The translations under genes were made by a program, and so were the position numbers. The notes beneath the pieces were generated by a model, which saw only the letters and a program-made list of their open reading frames with translations, searched no databases and was not told the DNA's origin. Of a stretch of DNA of 33,669 nucleotides, positions 1-10,620 are shown piece by piece. Position 1 is the first letter of the stretch. Each line of letters opens with the position of its first letter. Origin of the DNA: Clostridia bacterium (GTDB lineage Bacteria > Bacillota > Peptococcia > DRI-13 > DTU073); assembly GCA_028684195.1 (NCBI GenBank), contig JAQUGH010000008.1, positions 1 to 33,669 on the forward strand, read 5' to 3'.

Positions 1-150
1 TCATTTTTCATTTCATCATTTTTCATTTCATCATTTTTCATTTCATCATTTTTCATTTCATCATTTTTCATTTCATCATTTTTCATTTCATCATTTTTCA
101 TTTCATCATTTTTCATTTCATCATTTTTCATTTCATCATTTTCTACTTCA
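1..150 (-). repeat. 15-bp tandem repeat encoding EMKND
   Basis: The 15-bp unit TCATTTTTCATTTCA (plus strand) occurs nine times without a mismatch at 1-135, followed by one degenerate copy at 136-150. Read on the minus strand in the frame of the SpoIIQ-like gene it encodes Glu-Met-Lys-Asn-Asp per unit; the degenerate copy encodes EVEND. The array continues past the left edge, so its copy number is unknown. Confidence 0.97.
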
Positions 151-467
151 TTGTATTGCATCTCTTCCTTTTTAATTTCTTTATCTTTATTCTCTATTTC
201 TTTAATGTTTGCTTTTTTTTCGTCTGCTTCTTTATTTTGTGTTTTATTGTTTTGTGCTTTTAACATATTCCCTACAAGCTTCTCCGTATTATTAAGCTCC
301 TCCATATATGTAGCACTCTGCACCGGTTGATTTACTTTAAGCATAACTTCCCTACTGGTAACAATAATGAATAATACAAAAATAAATAATACTACTATTA
401 TATAAATCCCCAATGTTTTGAATTTATCCTTTTGATTTTTAAATGTCCGCCTATCATTTCTTCTCAT
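1..467 (-). CDS. SpoIIQ-like membrane protein, N-terminal part (cut by window edge)
   Basis: The reading frame opens at ATG 467 and runs off the left edge, so about 155 residues are visible. The start has a good ribosome site (AGGTGAGG) just upstream. Residues 1-18 are basic, 19-37 form one membrane segment (IYIIVVLFIFVLFIIVTS), and 39-111 are a hydrophilic, Lys/Glu/Asn-rich stretch. From residue 112 the frame is a perfect EMKND pentapeptide repeat continuing out of the window. In B. subtilis the gene after spoIID is spoIIQ, a forespore membrane protein with an extracellular M23 (LytM) domain that pairs with SpoIIIAH across the septum. Topology and position fit SpoIIQ, but the peptidase domain is not visible, so the name is an inference. 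The gap to spoIID is 71 bp and carries a -10-like TATAAT, so separate transcription is possible. Confidence 0.6.
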   Translation of the reverse strand, partial: MRRNDRRTFKNQKDKFKTLGIYIIVVLFIFVLFIIVTSREVMLKVNQPVQSATYMEELNNTEKLVGNMLKAQNNKTQNKEADEKKANIKEIENKDKEIKKEEMQYNEVENDEMKNDEMKNDEMKNDEMKNDEMKNDEMKNDEMKNDEMKNDEMKN

Positions 468-538
468 TATTAACCTCACCTCAAGGTTATTATACCCATC
501 CCCTATTGAATCTAACCTAATATAATAGAGGTTTTAAA

Positions 539-1552
539 CTATTCGTACGAAACTTTGATTACGGCAATCTTAACTCCTGTGTAATAATGTTTTAATATAT
601 CAGCATATCCTTTTCCATTTCGAGCTAAATCCGCCGCACCATACTGGCACATTCCCACCCCATGACCATACCCATTCGTTTCAAATTGTATCCCTCCATT
701 TACTATTTTCCAAGCAAATCTTGTTGACTTTAATTGTAAGCACGTCCTTAACTTAGCACCGCTAATTTCTTTACCATTAATCATTACGCTTTTTACACGA
801 CCTGACTTGGTTTTTCCCTTAATATTCAAAATCTTGTTTCCCCCTTGCATCTTCGACACCGCAAGAGTAGAGATGTTTGTGCTTAAGCCAGAGTCAAAAT
901 CTTCAAATTTTATAAACTTAATTACAGCATTATGACTATCCTCATGTCCTGTACATTTTACCCCTCTCAAATATGGAACATCGAATTTCCACACATCCTC
1001 TGAATCATCCGTGCCTTTTCCTCCACAAGATGCGTGATAAACAGGATCTATTAATTGCTCGTTATATACTAATACTTTCCCTTTTGTTTCTTCTACTGCC
1101 TGTACAATTTTTTCTCTATATGATTTATAATTCCATTTTCCCCAACGTTTTTTCATCTCATCTGTGCTTATCCAAGCTTGATTAATATTGTGATCCGTAC
1201 TCAAATCTGCTTCTTTATTCTTCTCCTTGACACGAGGATCGGGTATTTGCAAGCGTTTTACAGCATATGTACGAGCAGCAACAGCCTGTGCTTTAAGGGC
1301 TTCCAACGGGAAAGAGGTCGGCATCTCTGCCGCAACAACTCCAACAACATATTCCTCAAGTCCTAATTCCATGAGTTGCCTTGTTTCATGATTCAAAACC
1401 GAAACTCTCACCTTGTCTTCATATATACTTACATCATCATTTTCATAACTAAAATACCATACCAGCAAAATTATAACAAAAAAAAAGCAGAACACGCCCA
1501 CCAACAAAGCTGGAAACCTTTTCTGCCTTCTCTTTATGAACCTCATAGACAT
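539..1552 (-). CDS. spoIID: Stage II sporulation protein D (SpoIID/LytB family)
   Basis: This is the peptidoglycan lytic transglycosylase of the DMP engulfment machine, which works with SpoIIP and SpoIIM at the mother-cell membrane. The 337-residue product has a basic N-terminus, a membrane segment at about 14-35, and the family signature VVAAEMP, whose Glu (about residue 76) matches the catalytic Glu. It also has the QAVAARTYA helix and the C-terminal GHGVGMCQYGA motif. Cys176 (in HASCGG) and Cys200 are placed where some family members bind a metal; that role here is inferred. ATG 1552 has the ribosome site GAGGGTGAT; Met3 is an alternative. It lies 67 bp after murA and before the SpoIIQ-like gene, the B. 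subtilis order. A SigmaE promoter is expected from the family, but none could be identified with confidence. Confidence 0.96.
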   Translation of the reverse strand: MSMRFIKRRQKRFPALLVGVFCFFFVIILLVWYFSYENDDVSIYEDKVRVSVLNHETRQLMELGLEEYVVGVVAAEMPTSFPLEALKAQAVAARTYAVKRLQIPDPRVKEKNKEADLSTDHNINQAWISTDEMKKRWGKWNYKSYREKIVQAVEETKGKVLVYNEQLIDPVYHASCGGKGTDDSEDVWKFDVPYLRGVKCTGHEDSHNAVIKFIKFEDFDSGLSTNISTLAVSKMQGGNKILNIKGKTKSGRVKSVMINGKEISGAKLRTCLQLKSTRFAWKIVNGGIQFETNGYGHGVGMCQYGAADLARNGKGYADILKHYYTGVKIAVIKVSYE

Positions 1553-1619
1553 AATTAATCACCCTCAAAATAAGCTTCTTGATTAATATATGTCCACAGT
1601 TTTTTATTTAGAACCTTAA

Positions 1620-2870
1620 TTAACACCTTATAATGCTAGCCCCAACCGCTCTAAGCTTTTCAACTAAATTATCGTATCCCCTATCAATGTGATACAAATT
1701 AGAAACAGTCGTCTCCCCTGAGGCAACTAAACCCGCAATAATTAACGCAGCACCTGCCCTCAAGTCTGTTGCTTTTACCTCAGCACCCATCAATTTTTCT
1801 CTCCCATCTACAACAGCACTCCGCCCTTCAATTCTTATATCTGCACCCATTCGTCTTAGTTCTTCGGCATGCATAAAACGATTTTCAAACACGGTTTCAG
1901 TTATTATACTGGTACCCTGAGCAGCCGCCATTAAAGACATAAACTGTGCCTGCATATCAGTAGGAAACCCCGGATATGGAAGAGTTTTTAAATCCACAGC
2001 CTTAATCACACCATTACTCCGTACTCTTAACCCTGTTCCTTCTTCTGTTACTTCCGCACCAACCTCTATCAACTTTGCTACCACAGGCTTTAGGTGATCT
2101 ATAATAACATTTTCCAGTAACAAATCCCCTCCCGTAATAGCCCCGGCTACAAGAAAGCTTCCTGCTTCAATTCTATCCGGTATAATAGTATGATTTATTG
2201 ATCCAAGATTCTTTACTCCTTCAATTTTAATTACATTTGTACCGGCACCTTTTATTTTTCCACCCATGCCATTAATAAAATTCGCAATGTCTACTATTTC
2301 CGGTTCTTCTGCGGCATTTTCTATGATAGTTATTCCCTCTGCCAAAGCACCTGCCATTATTATATTTTCCGTTGCCCCCACACTTGGATAATCTAAATAA
2401 ATACGAGCTCCTTTTAAACCTGATGTTTCTGCAAGAACATAGCCATGCTCTACACTAATTCGAGCTCCTAAAGCTTCTAAGCCTTTTAGATGTAAATCTA
2501 TGGGTCTCGTCCCTATAGCACACCCTCCGGGCATAGATATTTTTGCCTTGCCCAAGCGAGCTACAAGTGGTCCCATTACAAGAACAGAGGCTCTCATTTT
2601 TCTAACATATTCATAAGGAGCTTCTATTTTATTGATATCCTTACAGTTTATATTCAACATACCTAAATTATTTGATTCAACAGATGCCCCTAATTCCCCC
2701 AAAACATCACATATTGTATAAACATCCGCTAATCGGGGTACATCATTAATGCAACAATTGCCTTCAGATAATAATGAAGCTACAATAATTGGTAAAACAG
2801 AATTTTTTGCACCACTTATTTTTACTTTTCCCTTTAAAGAATTGCCCCCAACTACAATTATCTTATCCAA
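1620..2870 (-). CDS. murA: UDP-N-acetylglucosamine 1-carboxyvinyltransferase
   Basis: MurA transfers enolpyruvate from PEP to UDP-GlcNAc, the first committed step of peptidoglycan synthesis in the cytoplasm. The signature [20 protein letters not shown] contains the PEP-binding, fosfomycin-sensitive Cys. The longest frame opens at a TTG at 2888, but a strong GGAGGA then sits inside the coding sequence. A TTG at 2870 follows that GGAGGA at normal spacing, giving a protein that starts (M)DKIIVVGGN, is 416 residues long and puts the active Cys at 117, as in other family members. I therefore prefer 2870. It lies between ywmB and spoIID, as in B. subtilis. A cysteine (rather than the Asp seen in resistant forms) predicts fosfomycin sensitivity. 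Confidence 0.97.
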   Translation of the reverse strand: MDKIIVVGGNSLKGKVKISGAKNSVLPIIVASLLSEGNCCINDVPRLADVYTICDVLGELGASVESNNLGMLNINCKDINKIEAPYEYVRKMRASVLVMGPLVARLGKAKISMPGGCAIGTRPIDLHLKGLEALGARISVEHGYVLAETSGLKGARIYLDYPSVGATENIIMAGALAEGITIIENAAEEPEIVDIANFINGMGGKIKGAGTNVIKIEGVKNLGSINHTIIPDRIEAGSFLVAGAITGGDLLLENVIIDHLKPVVAKLIEVGAEVTEEGTGLRVRSNGVIKAVDLKTLPYPGFPTDMQAQFMSLMAAAQGTSIITETVFENRFMHAEELRRMGADIRIEGRSAVVDGREKLMGAEVKATDLRAGAALIIAGLVASGETTVSNLYHIDRGYDNLVEKLRAVGASIIRC

Positions 2871-3056
2871 ATTTCCTCCTGACAACAAAACCCTTGCAAA
2901 TTTATCCCAAATTTCTCAATTGGTTTTGTCCAGTACTCCCCCCCTTTCTGTTTTACCATTTACATAATAGTGAAACATATTCAAAACAATGGTCAAGTTT
3001 ATACTTCGGGATATTTTGACAATGTCCTCCATAGATTCGAATATATGTCCTTTTTT

Positions 3057-3818
3057 CTAGTATTCTTGATAAATCAAGGGTATTCCTACAATATAATGTG
3101 TTATGTCTTTTTCTTCATTATATGTAAAAGCTAAATTATAATTTATTGCATTACCATTTACCATTATAACGTTTTCAATTTTAGAAGTAAAATAGGAAAT
3201 ACTAGCATATTCATCTTCAATGATTTCCTCTACTTTTTTCCCCCTTAATTTCAATCTAGTATTTTCTATAATTTGCTTCATTTTTTGTCTACTTATATCA
3301 CCTGGAATATTTCCAACACAGGTTGTTCCTATCTGTTCCTTTACCCCTGCATAAATAATTACCTTTTCTAATTTTTCTTTAAACTTTCGTGCCATTTCTA
3401 CATTATTCGTACTATACTGTATCCCCAAATAACTTTTTTTACAATCTTTATTATTTTCCGTTTGAATTATATTTTCTTCAAACGTTATTTTTAGAGCTTC
3501 ATGCTTATTTTTATCTACAAACGAAATGCTTTTGAATTTTTCTTTCTCTTTTCTAACAATAGCACACTTTTGACTTACACCCAGCTCACTTTTAATATAA
3601 TTATATCCATGTCTATCCTCTGTATACTTGCTCTCCTCATTAATTTGACCCCATACCTGTAGCTCTATTTTATCAATTTTCACCTCTGCTCCCTGCATGA
3701 TTTGCTGAACAGTATCAATGTTATTCTGAGACTCAAGCCGGTCTTTGTTCATGACATTACCTGCACATATCAATAGTCCACAATATACAAATATAATAAA
3801 CAACCTTTTTAGATACAT
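3057..3818 (-). CDS. ywmB: YwmB-like protein (DUF1779, TATA-box-binding-like fold)
   Basis: The 253-residue protein has an N-terminal hydrophobic segment (about 5-21) that looks like a signal peptide or anchor, then a mostly hydrophilic extracytoplasmic domain. Family-like features are the GNIPGDIS stretch near residue 190 and a C-terminus of the form NLAFTYNEEKDITHYIVG...PLIYQEY, the conserved end of YwmB. The molecular function is not established; in many spore-formers the gene sits just before murA and spoIID, as here. ATG 3818 has the ribosome site AGGGAAG. Two Cys pairs outside the membrane (residues near 84/124 and near 167) could form disulfides, but this is only a possibility. -10-like TATAAT hexamers occur about 50-70 bp upstream, without a clear -35. 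Confidence 0.82.
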   Translation of the reverse strand: MYLKRLFIIFVYCGLLICAGNVMNKDRLESQNNIDTVQQIMQGAEVKIDKIELQVWGQINEESKYTEDRHGYNYIKSELGVSQKCAIVRKEKEKFKSISFVDKNKHEALKITFEENIIQTENNKDCKKSYLGIQYSTNNVEMARKFKEKLEKVIIYAGVKEQIGTTCVGNIPGDISRQKMKQIIENTRLKLRGKKVEEIIEDEYASISYFTSKIENVIMVNGNAINYNLAFTYNEEKDITHYIVGIPLIYQEY

Positions 3819-3907
3819 TTTAATCTTCCCTACATTTCTGTTTTAATTATCTATAAAGGTATTATCTCCCATTTATTATACATTTATTCATTATAGTCTT
3901 ACTATTT

Positions 3908-3953
3908 AAAAAGGAGTAGAGTTGCTTGTCACCAAGCAACTCTACTCCTTTTT
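3908..3953 (-). terminator. Strong intrinsic terminator of the ATP synthase operon
   Basis: A perfect 21-bp inverted repeat (3908-3928 with 3933-3953) encloses a 4-nt loop. The arms begin AAAAAGGAGTAGAG and end in TTTTT, so on the minus strand a GC-containing stem is followed by a run of U. It lies about 250 bp beyond the atpC stop and before ywmB. Because it is symmetric with A/T runs on both sides it could also work on the plus strand. Confidence 0.9.
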
Positions 3954-4217
3954 AACAATTGTTAAACAATGGTTGAACAATAGTTTAACAATGGTTCAAC
4001 AATCGTTTAACAACCGTTCCAGCTATCGTTCAACTATCTTTTCCTGTCCAACTGTCCAACTGTCCAACTGTCCAACTGTCCAACTGTCCAACTGTTTAAC
4101 AATGGTTCAACAATCGTTTTTCCTATCCAATCGCTTAACAATCGCTTAACAATCGTTTAACTATCGTTCAACTATCGTTCAACTATCGTTCTAGCTATCG
4201 TTCTAGCTATTGTTCAA
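3952..4217. repeat. Degenerate 11-bp near-palindromic tandem array after atpC
   Basis: Read on the minus strand, this stretch is built from about 18 units of 11-12 bases with the form RAACNATNGTT (for example GAACGATAGTT, AAACGATTGTT, GAACCATTGTT, TAACAATTGTT). Most units are close to self-complementary. It is interrupted once by GGATAGGAA and once by an 8-bp repeat at 4045-4100. The first unit includes the last two codons and the TAG stop of atpC (GAACAATAGCTA). The period is not a multiple of three and stop codons occur, so it is not coding. It fills the 388-bp gap between atpC and ywmB together with the terminator. It should be transcribed as the 3' untranslated part of the atp message. 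Confidence 0.93.
4045..4100. repeat. 8-bp tandem repeat TGTCCAAC, six exact copies plus one variant
   Basis: Six exact copies of TGTCCAAC at 4045-4092 are followed by TGTTTAAC at 4093-4100, which blends back into the 11-bp array. The 8-mer looks like a shortened unit of the surrounding array (minus strand GGACAGTT against AACNATNGTT), suggesting a local slippage expansion. Confidence 0.95.
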
Positions 4218-4617
4218 GGGACGTTACTCGTAAACGAGCCAAGGCCCTCTGTAATGCCATTTCCGCACGAATTTCATCAATACCTGGTGTCTTTTCTTTA
4301 ATGCGCTTCTCTGCCCGTCCTTTAGCAGCTTTTGCTCTTTCAATATCAATTTCCTCAGGTCTTTCTGCGGAATCTACCAAAACAGTAACTTTGTTATTAG
4401 ATACTTCCAGAAAACCTCCGCCAATAACTATTATCTGGCTTTGTTTCTCCGGACAGTTATATTTGATTATTCCTGGTAAAAGCCCCGAAATGATAGGAGC
4501 ATGGTTATAGAGTATACCCATTGAACCTTCTGTCGCGGGGACATTAAGGGAATTGATTTTTTCCCTCAACATAACTCTTTCCGGCGTAACAACTTCCAGA
4601 TCAAGGACCTTAGCCAT
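4207..4617 (-). CDS. atpC: F1Fo ATP synthase epsilon subunit
   Basis: Epsilon is part of the F1 central stalk, couples rotation to Fo and in bacteria inhibits ATP hydrolysis. The 136 residues show the N-terminal beta sandwich (VTPERVMLREKINSLNVPATEG, VIGGGFLEVSNNKVTVLVDSAE in two parts) and the C-terminal helical hairpin (about 88-136, rich in Ala, Glu, Arg). ATG 4617 has the ribosome site GGAGGG and begins one base after the atpD stop region. The final codons and TAG stop are themselves the first unit of the downstream repeat array, so the C-terminal residues Glu-Gln may derive from repeat sequence. Confidence 0.97.
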   Translation of the reverse strand: MAKVLDLEVVTPERVMLREKINSLNVPATEGSMGILYNHAPIISGLLPGIIKYNCPEKQSQIIVIGGGFLEVSNNKVTVLVDSAERPEEIDIERAKAAKGRAEKRIKEKTPGIDEIRAEMALQRALARLRVTSLEQ

Positions 4618-4618
4618 A

Positions 4619-6040
<1,422 letters not shown>

Positions 6041-6053
6041 TTACTGGGTACTT

Positions 6054-6908
6054 CTATCCTTGTAGAGCATTTGCTCCCCCAACAATCTCAGAAATCTCAC
6101 TAGTAATAGCTGCTTGCCGTGAACGATTATAGGAAAGCGTCAACTTGTCAATCATATCCTTGGCGTTATCCGTAGCCGCGCTCATCGCGGCCATCCTTGC
6201 TCCATGCTCACTAGCCTTTGTTTCCATCAGTGTATGAAACACCGTATTATTTATGTATTTAGGCAAAAGAATACTTAATACTTCTTGCGAACTGGGTTCA
6301 TAAATATATTCAGTTTCGTCATGTTCCTTCATCTCAAAAGAGATTGGCAACAATTTTTTCATAACCGGCTGCTGCTGTATTGGCGAAATAAACTCTTGAT
6401 ATATTAAATAAACCTCATCATAAGTTCCTTTTGTAAACCCTTCCACAACTAGATTACTAATATTTTGGGCTTCTACAAAAGTAGGTATGTCTTTTATTCC
6501 TAGAAATTCATCGCTAATATCTTTGTTAACATGTCTTAAAGCATCCCTGCCTTTACGACCTACAGCTATAAACTCAACCTTTTGCTCTTCAAATTCAGAC
6601 GCTGCCACTAAACATTTTTTTATGACATTAGCATTATATCCACCGGCTAAACCTCTATCCGCCGAGATAAGAATAATACCAACCGACTTAATCGGTCTTT
6701 CTACCATAAGAGAATTTTTAACTCCTCCCGATGAGGCTATTATTCTCTCCAGTATTTCTTCTAGCTTTTCGGTATAAGGACGAGTCGCCAACACTGCACC
6801 TTGAGTCCTTCTTAATTTCGCTGCAGAAACCATTTTCATGGCTTTAGTTATCTGTTGGGTACTCTTAACGCTTTTAATGCGTCGTTTAATATCCCGTCCA
6901 CCTGACAT
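6054..6908 (-). CDS. atpG: F1Fo ATP synthase gamma subunit
   Basis: Gamma forms the rotating shaft inside the alpha3beta3 hexamer. The 284 residues begin with the conserved helix MSGGRDIKRRIKSVKSTQQI and TKAMKMVSAAKLRR. They end with the paired helix LSYNRSRQAAITSEISEI followed by VGGANALQG, the family signature. Length is typical. ATG 6908 lies 35 bp after the atpA stop with a GAAGGTGGT ribosome site. Confidence 0.98.
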   Translation of the reverse strand: MSGGRDIKRRIKSVKSTQQITKAMKMVSAAKLRRTQGAVLATRPYTEKLEEILERIIASSGGVKNSLMVERPIKSVGIILISADRGLAGGYNANVIKKCLVAASEFEEQKVEFIAVGRKGRDALRHVNKDISDEFLGIKDIPTFVEAQNISNLVVEGFTKGTYDEVYLIYQEFISPIQQQPVMKKLLPISFEMKEHDETEYIYEPSSQEVLSILLPKYINNTVFHTLMETKASEHGARMAAMSAATDNAKDMIDKLTLSYNRSRQAAITSEISEIVGGANALQG

Positions 6909-6943
6909 TGTATCACCACCTTCTCTGACAGGTTCAAAAATAC

Positions 6944-8455
<1,512 letters not shown>

Positions 8456-9022
8456 CTACTTTTTCACCTCAATCCCTTCTAACTGTAGCTGCTGAAGTTT
8501 ATTTTTTAATAAGGATAATTTTTTTGTAACACTACCGTCCATCACGGTATCGCCCACCTTTACAGTAATACCCCCAATTATCGAGGTATCTATGATGCTT
8601 TTTAGCCTTACATTTTTCCCTGTTGCCTTGGAAAGGTTTTGTTGCAATCCACGGAAATCCTTGTCGGTGAGTTCTACTGCTGAACGTACCTCAGCATCTA
8701 TAATATTTCTAGCTTCATCAGCATACTTCTTATAGTCACTGATAATATCCATATAAAAGGCTTCCCGCCTCTTATCTATTATTAAATGAAGAAAATTACT
8801 TACAATAGGACTAGCCTTGCCATTAATCAACGAGTCCAAAACTTCTTTCTTCTTTTTCGCTAATATTCTAGGATTATCCATAAAATCTTTGACCTGAGGA
8901 TTCCCCATGAGGGAACTTTGAAAACCTTCTAATTCCTCTTCAAATTGATCCAACCCTTTTTTTTCCGTTGCTATCATCAAAAGTGCCTGTGCATAGCGAC
9001 GAGAAACAGCAGAGGTAATCAA
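8456..9022 (-). CDS. atpH: F1Fo ATP synthase delta subunit (OSCP)
   Basis: Delta joins the peripheral stalk (b subunits) to the top of F1. The 188 residues show the N-terminal helical bundle (SAVSRRYAQALL) and a C-terminal domain with the family stretch IIGGITVKVGDTVMDGSV. The start codon overlaps the atpF stop by four bases (ATGA), a typical sign of translational coupling. Confidence 0.97.
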   Translation of the reverse strand: MITSAVSRRYAQALLMIATEKKGLDQFEEELEGFQSSLMGNPQVKDFMDNPRILAKKKKEVLDSLINGKASPIVSNFLHLIIDKRREAFYMDIISDYKKYADEARNIIDAEVRSAVELTDKDFRGLQQNLSKATGKNVRLKSIIDTSIIGGITVKVGDTVMDGSVTKKLSLLKNKLQQLQLEGIEVKK

Positions 9023-9504
9023 GAAGCATCCCCTACCTCTTCAATAAAATCATTAATGAATTTTTCATGTGTTTCTCTGTCAATTGTTTTACCAATAACC
9101 TTACCTGCAGCAAGTACAACCAGTGAAGAAACTTCATCTCTAAGTTGACCAAGAGCCTCTTCCTTTTCTAAGCGAATCATTTCCTGAGCTTTTTCAGTAA
9201 TCCTGATTGACTCTTCTCTTGCTTGGTTAATTATTGATTCTTTTGTTTCTTCTCCAAGCCCAGTGGCTTTATCAATAATAGCCTGAGCATCTTTCTTTGC
9301 CTGCTCCATTTGTTTAATATATTCTTCTTTCATTTGCTGTGCCTCGTTTTTAGCTATTTCAGCATTATCAAGATCTTTACTAATTTGCTCTTTCCTGGTA
9401 TCCAACATTGATAATAATGGTTTATACAAAAATTTATTTAAAATGACTAACAACACTAGAAAATTTATCATAGAAAAAAGCAGATCAGAACCATTAATAG
9501 TCAT
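9019..9504 (-). CDS. atpF: F1Fo ATP synthase b subunit
   Basis: Subunit b is the peripheral stalk. It has one N-terminal membrane helix (about LLFSMINFLVLLVILNKFLY) and then a long charged coiled coil (from about residue 35 to the end). The longest frame opens at a GTG at 9513 that touches the ribosome site GAGAGG. ATG 9504, eight bases beyond that site, is better spaced and gives a 161-residue protein. It follows atpE after a 102-bp gap containing a hairpin and overlaps atpH by four bases. Confidence 0.96.
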   Translation of the reverse strand: MTINGSDLLFSMINFLVLLVILNKFLYKPLLSMLDTRKEQISKDLDNAEIAKNEAQQMKEEYIKQMEQAKKDAQAIIDKATGLGEETKESIINQAREESIRITEKAQEMIRLEKEEALGQLRDEVSSLVVLAAGKVIGKTIDRETHEKFINDFIEEVGDAS

Positions 9505-9537
9505 TTGCTTCACCTCTCTTTGTACTACAACCCAATA

Positions 9538-9589
9538 GGGAAACCCTGAGGGCTTCCAAAGTAATCATCTTAGGCAGCCCTCCAATCCC
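9538..9589 (-). promoter_or_regulatory. Hairpin between atpE and atpF
   Basis: GAGGGCT (9548-9554) and AGCCCTC (9576-9582) form a perfect 7-bp inverted repeat, which GGG/CCC at the flanks can extend with a bulge. No U-run follows, so it is not an obvious terminator. A stem at this place could mark an RNA-processing or stability point that favours the c subunit, which is needed in many copies. That role is inference. Confidence 0.55.
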
Positions 9590-9606
9590 ATTACTCCCCC
9601 ACTTCA

Positions 9607-9840
9607 TTAAGAAATTGCTTGCAATAGTAAAAATGCAATTAAAAGTCCGTAAATAGTTAATGCTTCCATAAATGCCATAGCAACAATCAGAGTAGTTCTG
9701 ATATCATTAGCAGCTTCAGGCTGTCTTGCGATAGCATCCATAGCTTGACTTGCTGCCTTTCCCTGTGCCGTAGCTGGTGCAATTGTTGCAATAGCTACAG
9801 TAAGACCTGCAGCGAGACCAATTAAACCGTTAGCATCCAT
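9607..9840 (-). CDS. atpE: F1Fo ATP synthase c subunit
   Basis: Subunit c is the membrane ring that carries the coupling ion. The 77 residues form a two-helix hairpin with the loop ARQPEA and the ion-binding Glu59 in FMEALTIY. That second-helix motif is the one of proton-type c subunits of cyanobacteria and chloroplasts; it lacks the Ser/Thr after Glu seen in sodium-type rings. Helix 1 reads IAPATAQG (residues 20-27), so the usual GxGxGxG packing motif is AxAxAxG (Ala21, Ala23, Ala25, Gly27). Gln26 occupies the position of the sodium-ligand Gln32 of Ilyobacter, but this Gln also occurs in proton-type rings. The start is ATG 9840. Confidence 0.98.
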   Translation of the reverse strand: MDANGLIGLAAGLTVAIATIAPATAQGKAASQAMDAIARQPEAANDIRTTLIVAMAFMEALTIYGLLIAFLLLQAIS

Positions 9841-9906
9841 TAACTCTCCCCTCCTTTCACCGTTATACCAAATATGATGTTATATACAAACAAACTTATG
9901 AAATTC

Positions 9907-10620
9907 TCAATGGTCGGCGGTAGCAGTGCTTATATATATCGATGCCAACATTGTAAACACAAGAGCTTGTATAAATCCAAACAGCAATCCCAATAATTGC
10001 ATAGGTAGCGGTAAGAAAAGTGGTAATAATGCGAAAAGACCAGCTACTACCATTTCTTCCCCAAATATGTTTCCGTAAAGACGTAAAGAAAGTGACAATG
10101 GTTTAACCAACTCTTCTAAAATATTCAGAGGCAATAAAACAGGTATTGGTTCAATAAAATGTTTAAAATATTTAAGTCCCTTTTTCTTAACTCCGTAATA
10201 ATGAGTGGCCAAAAATACAACAATAGCAAACCCAGCCGTAACACTCCACGTGCTAGTGGGCGGTTGTAAACCAGGCAATTCCAAACCTGCACCGGGCAAT
10301 AAACCGGAATAATTAGAACAAAGAATCAGAATAAAGAAGCTCGCTAAAAATGGCAAATACCGCTTAGCTATCTTCTCGCTACCCATTACTTGTCCAAAGA
10401 ATTTAAGTAAACCTTCTAAAGCAAATTCCATAAAATTCTGCAAACGGCTTTCCGGTATTTTTTTAACATTTCTTGTTGCAAAATATGATAAAACAGCTAT
10501 CACAATTATAAGTCCCCACATGGTTGTAGTTACGCTATTGATTTCCAGTTTACCGAAAAGTGTAATCAGTGGTTCGCTGTGCTCACCTGAGGAAGCATAG
10601 GCCGGTTGTATGAAAAGCAT
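9907..10620 (-). CDS. atpB: F1Fo ATP synthase a subunit
   Basis: Subunit a forms the two half-channels beside the c ring. The 237-residue protein has five to six membrane segments and the essential Arg180 in SLSLRLYGNIFGEE, within the fourth or fifth helix. The C-terminal helices with FGFIQALVFTMLASIYI are typical. ATG 10620 overlaps the atpI stop by one base (TAATG), a coupled arrangement. Confidence 0.98.
   Translation of the reverse strand: MLFIQPAYASSGEHSEPLITLFGKLEINSVTTTMWGLIIVIAVLSYFATRNVKKIPESRLQNFMEFALEGLLKFFGQVMGSEKIAKRYLPFLASFFILILCSNYSGLLPGAGLELPGLQPPTSTWSVTAGFAIVVFLATHYYGVKKKGLKYFKHFIEPIPVLLPLNILEELVKPLSLSLRLYGNIFGEEMVVAGLFALLPLFLPLPMQLLGLLFGFIQALVFTMLASIYISTATADH

Noticed and set aside
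1-150. Possible CRISPR array
   Set aside because: The units are directly tandem without spacers and are in frame with a protein. The arrays at 3952-4217 and 17431-17514 also lack spacers.
2889-3056. A small minus-strand frame (about 38 codons) between ywmB and murA
   Set aside because: There is no properly spaced ribosome site and no similarity to a known small protein; it is more likely untranslated sequence.
3922-4149. A plus-strand open frame of 75 codons inside the atpC-ywmB gap
   Set aside because: It is made wholly of the terminator arm and the 11-bp and 8-bp repeats, has no ribosome site, and changes meaning with each unit because the period is not a multiple of three.
9607-9840. Sodium-translocating ATP synthase
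   Set aside because: Gln26 fits a sodium ligand, but the second helix reads MEALTIY; the Ser/Thr needed after the Glu are Ala and Leu, as in proton-type rings of cyanobacteria and chloroplasts.
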